Shown here: positions 5,785-8,982 of the stretch, piece after piece
Layout: each line of letters opens with the position of its first letter
How positions within the stretch are numbered: position 1 is the first letter of the stretch
From: an uncultured Oscillospiraceae bacterium
GTDB taxonomy: Bacteria > Bacillota > Clostridia > Oscillospirales > Oscillospiraceae
Direction of reading: 5' to 3'
DNA: 8,982 nucleotides
NCBI GenBank assembly: GCA_900756495.1
Contig: CAAEKI010000081.1
Coordinates: 1-8,982 of the forward strand
Program-made: the position numbers and the translations under genes
The notes under the pieces: model-generated
Told to the model about the DNA's origin: nothing
What the model saw: the letters and a program-made list of their open reading frames with translations, nothing else
The model's database searches: none

Positions 5785-6049
5785 AGAGCATTCCGCTTCG
5801 TGGTACCACCTTGCTTTACCCAGACCTCGCGGCCAGGGCCTTTGGACGTACAGGAATCCGATACGTCTGCGCTGTCACGGGCGCCCCCGTCGCAGCCTAT
5901 GCAGTGATGCAGTCGGTGCGCGGCTCCAAGACCATGTTCAGCGCGGCCTTCCGTGCCCGTTTCCACCTCTCCGGGCTCTCTGTGCCGTATCTCCGCGCCT
6001 ACTCTTCTTTTCATTGCCTTTGTCAGCGATATTCCATTGTCTCCGGGTT
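5749..6049 (-). promoter_or_regulatory. T-box riboswitch with Met (AUG) specifier upstream of metQ
   Basis: A full T-box leader is visible. Lower Stem I pairs GGC (6018-6016) with GCC (5924-5922), and a k-turn-like ATGA/GGA joint follows. AGUA (6003-6000) faces GAA (5939-5937). Stem GCGCGG/CCGCGC follows, with the distal AGAGAG (5981-5976) and GGUGGAA (5967-5961) loops. Aligned to B. subtilis glyQS (GAA-A-GGC-A), the specifier reads GAA-C-AUG-G, giving AUG at 5935-5933, i.e. Met. The T-box AAGGTGGTACCACG is at 5812-5799; its UGGU bulge fits an ACCA tRNA end with discriminator A, as in tRNA-Met. The terminator stem is 5784-5773 with 5766-5755, then six U (5754-5749). Uncharged tRNA-Met should favour the antiterminator (AAGG with CCUU 5781-5778) and metQ transcription. 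Confidence 0.95.
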
Positions 6050-6055
6050 GTGCTT

Positions 6056-6084
6056 AGTTTACCCTAGCAGAGCGGCCATGTCAA
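6056..6084 (-). promoter_or_regulatory. Promoter of the T-box/metQ transcript
   Basis: A perfect TTGACA (6084-6079), 17-nt spacer and TAAACT (6061-6056) lie between the metI terminator and T-box Stem I. Transcription would begin near 6049. This makes metQ an independent transcription unit rather than the tail of metNI. Confidence 0.8.
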
Positions 6085-6100
6085 GGATGCATTTTCTACA

Positions 6101-6137
6101 AAACAGAGGGCGGGCAGAGCGCAAAATCTGCCCGCCC
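6101..6137 (-). terminator. Terminator after metI
   Basis: GGGCGGGCAGA (6137-6127) pairs perfectly with TCTGCCCGCCC (6118-6108) around an 8-nt loop, 8 bp past the metI stop. The run TCTGTTTTG that follows is a moderate U-tract. It separates metNI from the metQ promoter. Confidence 0.8.
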
Positions 6138-6145
6138 CGTCAATT

Positions 6146-6907
6146 TTATTGAAATCCGTCCTTTTCGTGATCCTGCCTGCGGGCCTTGGCGGCCTTGCGC
6201 CGGGCCTTGGCGGGGATGCGCTTGTCCAGGCGCACCGTGGCATGCGTACCCACCGACTGGAAGATCTGCACCAGAATGACCAGCACCACCACCGACACCC
6301 AGAGGATAATCTGCATCCGCCGCTGGTAGCCCAGGTTGAGGGACATGGCCCCCAGCCCGCCGCCGCCGATGGCGCCGGCCATGGCGCCATAGCTGAGGAT
6401 GGTAATAAAGGCGGTGGTAAAGCCGGACATGAGAGAGGGCCGGCTCTCAGGGATAAGGACCTTGGCAATGATCTGAAAGGGAGAACAGCCCATGGACTGG
6501 GCGGCCTCCACCACCCCCTTGTCCACCTCCCGGATAGACGCCTCCACCAACCGGGCCACAAAGGGAAAGGCGGCCACAATGAGCGGGATGATGGTGGCCA
6601 CAGTGCCGATGCTGGTGCCGATGATAAGCCGGGACAGGGGAATCACCAGTACCATGAGGATGAGAAAGGGCACCGAGCGCAGAATATTAATCACGAAGTT
6701 AAGCACTGTCATGACCGGTCTGGGCAGAGGCATAACGCCTCCCTGCTCTCCCGCCACCATCAACACGCCCAGCGGCAGGCCGATGACGTAGGCAAAGGCA
6801 GTGGCGATAACAGTGGTGTACAGAGTCTCCCAGACGGCAAAGAGAAGTCCATCTTTTGTGAGGAGCAGTAACCGCTGAATCTCCGTGTTGTTCAAAAGAT
6901 CAGACAT
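6146..6907 (-). CDS. metI: Methionine ABC transporter permease
   Basis: This 253-residue membrane protein forms the translocation channel for methionine with MetN. Hydrophobic segments occur at about 21-52, 64-92, 95-118, 163-190 and 199-218. The EAA coupling loop is EAAQSMGCSPFQIIAKVLIP (134-153), which contacts the ATPase. The frame is open further upstream (to 7015) inside metN, but ATG at 6907 is preferred: GGAG (6918-6915) lies 7 nt upstream, and the start overlaps the metN stop by 8 nt, typical of translational coupling. The C-terminus carries a highly basic tail (about 225-253, with repeated K/R/A), longer than the usual MetI of about 220 residues; its role is unknown and it may simply be a cytoplasmic extension. 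Confidence 0.95.
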   Translation of the reverse strand: MSDLLNNTEIQRLLLLTKDGLLFAVWETLYTTVIATAFAYVIGLPLGVLMVAGEQGGVMPLPRPVMTVLNFVINILRSVPFLILMVLVIPLSRLIIGTSIGTVATIIPLIVAAFPFVARLVEASIREVDKGVVEAAQSMGCSPFQIIAKVLIPESRPSLMSGFTTAFITILSYGAMAGAIGGGGLGAMSLNLGYQRRMQIILWVSVVVLVILVQIFQSVGTHATVRLDKRIPAKARRKAAKARRQDHEKDGFQ

Positions 6908-7934
6908 GGTAGTTCTCCACCTCCTCCAGCGTGACGTCCTTCTGGGCGCTGAGATAGCTGACTGCCTTGGCGGCCTCCCCATCGTCGTCAGGCAGGCCCA
7001 GCAGAATATAACCATAGGCCTTGCCGTCTATATTTTTTGTCTCGGCCCCCAGGATATTGGCCTTCACACCGCAGTCAATGGCCAGGCAGGCAATGAGCGG
7101 CTGATAGGCCGTACCGCCGTTGAAGACCACCCGGACGATATGGTTGCCCGGAAGCTGGCGTGTGACCTGTACGCCGTCCGGATAGACCAAGCGGCGCCCC
7201 GCCTCACTTTTGGGATTGGAGAAGACCTCCTCCACCGTACCGGTCTCCACCATGTGTCCCTTCTCCAGAATGGCCACCTTAGTACAGATCTCCTCAATCA
7301 CCGCCATCTCGTGGGTAATCACAATGACAGTGATGCCCAGCCGCCTGTTGATGTCCTGAATCAGCCGCAGGATGGAACGGGTTGTGGTAGGATCCAGCGC
7401 TGAGGTAGCCTCGTCGCACAAGAGCACTTTAGGGTCGCTGGCCAGAGCCCTCGCAATGGCGATACGCTGCTTCTGTCCCCCGGAGAGCTGGGCCGGATAG
7501 GCATCCGCCTTATCGGGCAGCCCCACGATGTCCAGCAACTCCCGCGCCCTCTCTCTGGCCTGGGCGGCCGGAACCCCGGCGATCTCCATGGGAAAGCAGA
7601 TGTTTTTCAGACACGTGCGCTGCATCAGCAGATTGAACTGCTGAAAAATCATGCTGATAGAGCGGCGGGCCTGGCGCAACTGTGCAGCGCTCAGTTCACA
7701 GAGGTCCACAGGCGCGTCGTCTCCGGTCTCAATCAGGCCGTCAATCAGAATCTGGCCCTGTGTAGGCCGCTCCAGCAGATTGATGCAGCGCACCAGAGTG
7801 GACTTACCTGCCCCGCTCATACCGACGATGCCGAAAATATCCCCATCGGTAATCGTCAGATTAATCCCCTCCAGAGCGGTAAATTCCCCGTCTCCCGTGG
7901 GAAATCGCTTGGAGAGGTTTCGTATCTCAATCAC
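6900..7934 (-). CDS. metN: Methionine ABC transporter ATP-binding protein
   Basis: This 344-residue ATPase drives MetI. Visible are Walker [10 protein letters not shown] (38-46), Q-loop FQQF (97-100), signature LSGGQKQR (150-157), Walker B VLLCDEAT (170-177, Glu175 catalytic) and H-loop His208. The C-terminal part (about 265-344) corresponds to the NIL domain, which in MetN binds methionine and shuts transport down when the cytoplasmic pool is full. The start is GTG at 7934: AAAGGAG lies 8 nt upstream and no in-frame ATG is near. Its mRNA begins about 140 nt upstream at a near-consensus promoter, and the leader can fold (see separate entry). It overlaps metI by 8 nt. Confidence 0.96.
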   Translation of the reverse strand: MIEIRNLSKRFPTGDGEFTALEGINLTITDGDIFGIVGMSGAGKSTLVRCINLLERPTQGQILIDGLIETGDDAPVDLCELSAAQLRQARRSISMIFQQFNLLMQRTCLKNICFPMEIAGVPAAQARERARELLDIVGLPDKADAYPAQLSGGQKQRIAIARALASDPKVLLCDEATSALDPTTTRSILRLIQDINRRLGITVIVITHEMAVIEEICTKVAILEKGHMVETGTVEEVFSNPKSEAGRRLVYPDGVQVTRQLPGNHIVRVVFNGGTAYQPLIACLAIDCGVKANILGAETKNIDGKAYGYILLGLPDDDGEAAKAVSYLSAQKDVTLEEVENYHV

Positions 7935-7942
7935 AGTGAAAA

Positions 7943-8039
7943 CTCCTTTGTTTTTTCTTCAACACACAGGGGTCTCACATTCGCGCGCCAGGGGGATACC
8001 AGTCGCGACCTTCAGTACAAAGCACTTTAAACTCCCCCT
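7943..8039 (-). promoter_or_regulatory. Foldable 5' leader of metN, unassigned
   Basis: Within the roughly 140-nt metN leader, AGGGGGA (8039-8033) pairs perfectly with TCCCCCT (7996-7990), enclosing 36 nt. That loop region contains CTTTGT (8022-8017), perfectly complementary to ACAAAG (7951-7946), which abuts and shares its last G with the Shine-Dalgarno GGAG (7946-7943). ACCCCT (7973-7968) could compete for the same G-run. There is no U-tract, so any control would be of translation. I do not recognise an S-box, T-box or other named riboswitch. The pairings are seen; function is speculation. Confidence 0.35.
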
Positions 8040-8084
8040 TTCCACGCAGTTTTTCAATAAAATATACGGATCGATATAGTATAA

Positions 8085-8113
8085 ATTGTATGATAATCCG
8101 AATGGGATGTCAA
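8085..8113 (-). promoter_or_regulatory. Promoter of metNI
   Basis: TTGACA (8113-8108), exactly 17 nt, then TACAAT (8090-8085): near-consensus sigma-A promoter in a locally A/T-rich patch (8041-8100). Transcription would start near 8078. Confidence 0.88.
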
Positions 8114-8127
8114 GCCGCAAAAGCCCT

Positions 8128-8160
8128 AAAAAAGCGGCCCGGAGGAGCGCTCCGGGCCGC
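8128..8160 (-). terminator. Terminator after nifU
   Basis: GCGGCCCGGA (8160-8151 read on the minus strand) pairs with TCCGGGCCGC (8143-8134) across a 7-nt loop, followed at once by six U (8133-8128). It is a textbook intrinsic terminator 38 bp past nifU, separating the Fe-S genes from metNI. Confidence 0.92.
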
Positions 8161-8198
8161 TTGATGACTGTTTGTCCGGAAATGTCCCTTGCCGGCGC

Positions 8199-8621
8199 TC
8201 AGTGTCCGCAGCAGTCACAGTTGCAGTCGCACCCCACAATGGGCACGGGATCAATACCCTGACGGGTATAGTAGTCGGAGATAGCCGACTTGATGGCCTC
8301 CTCCGCCAGTACGGAGCAGTGGAGCTTCTGGGGGGGCAGTCCGTCCAGCGCCTCAGCCACTGCGGAGTTGGTGAGCTTAAGGGCTTCCTCCACTGTTTTT
8401 CCCTTGACCAATTCAGTGGCCATAGATGAGGTCGCTACTGCTGCGCCGCAGCCAAAAGTCTTGAATTTTACGTCCTGGATGACGCCGTCTTCAATTTTCA
8501 TCGTCATCTTCATAATATCGCCGCATTTGGGGTTGCCCACCTGACCGACGGCGTTGGGCTCGCTGACCTCTCCCACGTTTCGGGGATTGGAAAAGTGGTC
8601 CATTACTTTTTCGGAATACAT
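8199..8621 (-). CDS. nifU: NifU/IscU-type Fe-S cluster scaffold protein
   Basis: This 140-residue protein receives sulfur from NifS and assembles Fe-S clusters. The scaffold residues are present: Cys33 with Asp35 (GNPKCGD), Cys58 (FGCGAA) and Cys102 (LHCSVLAEEA). The N-terminus YSEKVMDHFSNPRNVG is typical of the family. The length is that of a stand-alone IscU-like scaffold, without the ferredoxin and Nfu domains of full NifU. Unusually, the last ten residues are CDCNCDCCGH, five Cys and a terminal His; clostridial homologues can have Cys/His-rich ends, so it may hold metal. ATG at 8621 has AAAGGA (8638-8633), which overlaps the nifS stop. The gap to nifS is 16 bp, so the two are surely co-transcribed. 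Confidence 0.95.
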   Translation of the reverse strand: MYSEKVMDHFSNPRNVGEVSEPNAVGQVGNPKCGDIMKMTMKIEDGVIQDVKFKTFGCGAAVATSSMATELVKGKTVEEALKLTNSAVAEALDGLPPQKLHCSVLAEEAIKSAISDYYTRQGIDPVPIVGCDCNCDCCGH

Positions 8622-8637
8622 CAGACATCCCGTCCTT

Positions 8638-8982
8638 TCATGATACAGTGGTCTCCCAGAGGGGAGACATTTCTCTCAGCCCGGCTACCACTTCGGGAAT
8701 GACCTTCAGCAGATAATCCACATCCTCTCCGCTGGTCTCCCTTCCCAGAGTCAGGCGGAGCGAGCCATGGGCGATCTCATGGGGCAGCCCGATGGCCAGA
8801 AGGACATGGGAGGGATCCAGAGAGGCCGATGAGCAGGCCGATCCAGAGGAGGCACAGATTCCCTCATTATCCAGCCGCAGGAGGATGGATTCCCCCTCCA
8901 CGCATTCAAACACAAAGGAGGCCGCCCCGGGCAGACGGTTCTCCCTCGGACCGGTGAGGCGGGAGCGGGGTACTGCGGCGAG
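8638..8982 (-). CDS. nifS: Cysteine desulfurase NifS/IscS, C-terminal part (cut by window edge)
   Basis: Only the last 114 codons are in the window; the frame continues beyond 8982. The fragment starts in [20 protein letters not shown] and contains the desulfurase hallmark [14 protein letters not shown] with the catalytic persulfide Cys. [25 protein letters not shown] and the terminal LREMSPLW follow. The loop arrangement is that of group I (NifS/IscS) enzymes, which take sulfur from cysteine and pass it to the scaffold encoded next. The active-site Lys and PLP region would lie outside the window. The stop TGA is at 8640-8638, immediately before nifU. Confidence 0.94.
   Translation of the reverse strand, partial: LAAVPRSRLTGPRENRLPGAASFVFECVEGESILLRLDNEGICASSGSACSSASLDPSHVLLAIGLPHEIAHGSLRLTLGRETSGEDVDYLLKVIPEVVAGLREMSPLWETTVS

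Noticed and set aside
4720..5907. 395-codon open frame on the plus strand opposite metQ and the T-box
   Set aside because: Low-complexity Gly/Leu-rich translation running through a lipoprotein gene and a structured RNA; an antisense shadow.
6149..6871. 240-codon plus-strand frame opposite metI
   Set aside because: His/Gly-rich translation with no recognisable domain; mirrors the hydrophobic codons of the permease.
6146..7015. Longer metI starting at 7015
   Set aside because: The extra 36 residues lie inside metN, are Arg/Trp-rich and have no ribosome site; ATG at 6907 has one and couples to the metN stop.
7990..8010. GGUCGCGACUGG in the metN leader resembling part of the ZTP riboswitch, and UGGUAUCCC resembling a T-box
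   Set aside because: The matching second domain of a ZTP switch is missing, and there is no room for T-box Stem I between promoter and this site; partial string matches only.

Overview
The window is GC-rich bacterial chromosome carrying amino-acid and sulfur housekeeping genes. Several traits point to a Gram-positive anaerobe of the Clostridia, plausibly Oscillospiraceae-like (inferred from gene content and style only): a Met T-box, a MetQ-type lipoprotein, a Thermotoga-like type I-beta DAHP synthase, an EFR1-type flavodoxin/ferredoxin fusion, a NifS/NifU pair and an Rrf2 regulator. No phage, insertion sequence, CRISPR array, tRNA or rRNA was recognised.

Left part (1-2314, minus strand): an aromatic operon of aroF (DAHP synthase) followed by tyrA (prephenate dehydrogenase). 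Between the aroF promoter and aroF lies the most interesting element of the window. It is an unlisted 26-codon leader ORF (2256-2176) with six Tyr codons, then mutually exclusive antiterminator and terminator RNA hairpins. The leader ORF and aroF start from the same 16-bp Shine-Dalgarno block with the same 7-nt spacing. This reads as tyrosine-sensing, ribosome-mediated attenuation of tyrosine biosynthesis.

Middle (2323-3598): a divergent Rrf2-family regulator with an IscR-like cysteine cluster. It converges with, and overlaps by 4 bp, a flavodoxin-like/2[4Fe-4S] protein.

Right part (3721-8982, minus strand), in order of transcription: the end of nifS (cut by the window edge) and nifU, closed by a terminator; metN-metI from a near-consensus promoter with a foldable leader, closed by a terminator; then a second promoter, a Met-specifier T-box riboswitch, and metQ, with cysK downstream. 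The ATPase and permease of the methionine ABC importer are thus expressed separately from its binding protein, and only metQ (perhaps with cysK) is visibly under tRNA-Met control. Cysteine synthesis (cysK), cysteine use for Fe-S clusters (nifS, nifU), methionine uptake and an Fe-S-type regulator lie together, suggesting a sulfur-amino-acid/Fe-S neighbourhood.
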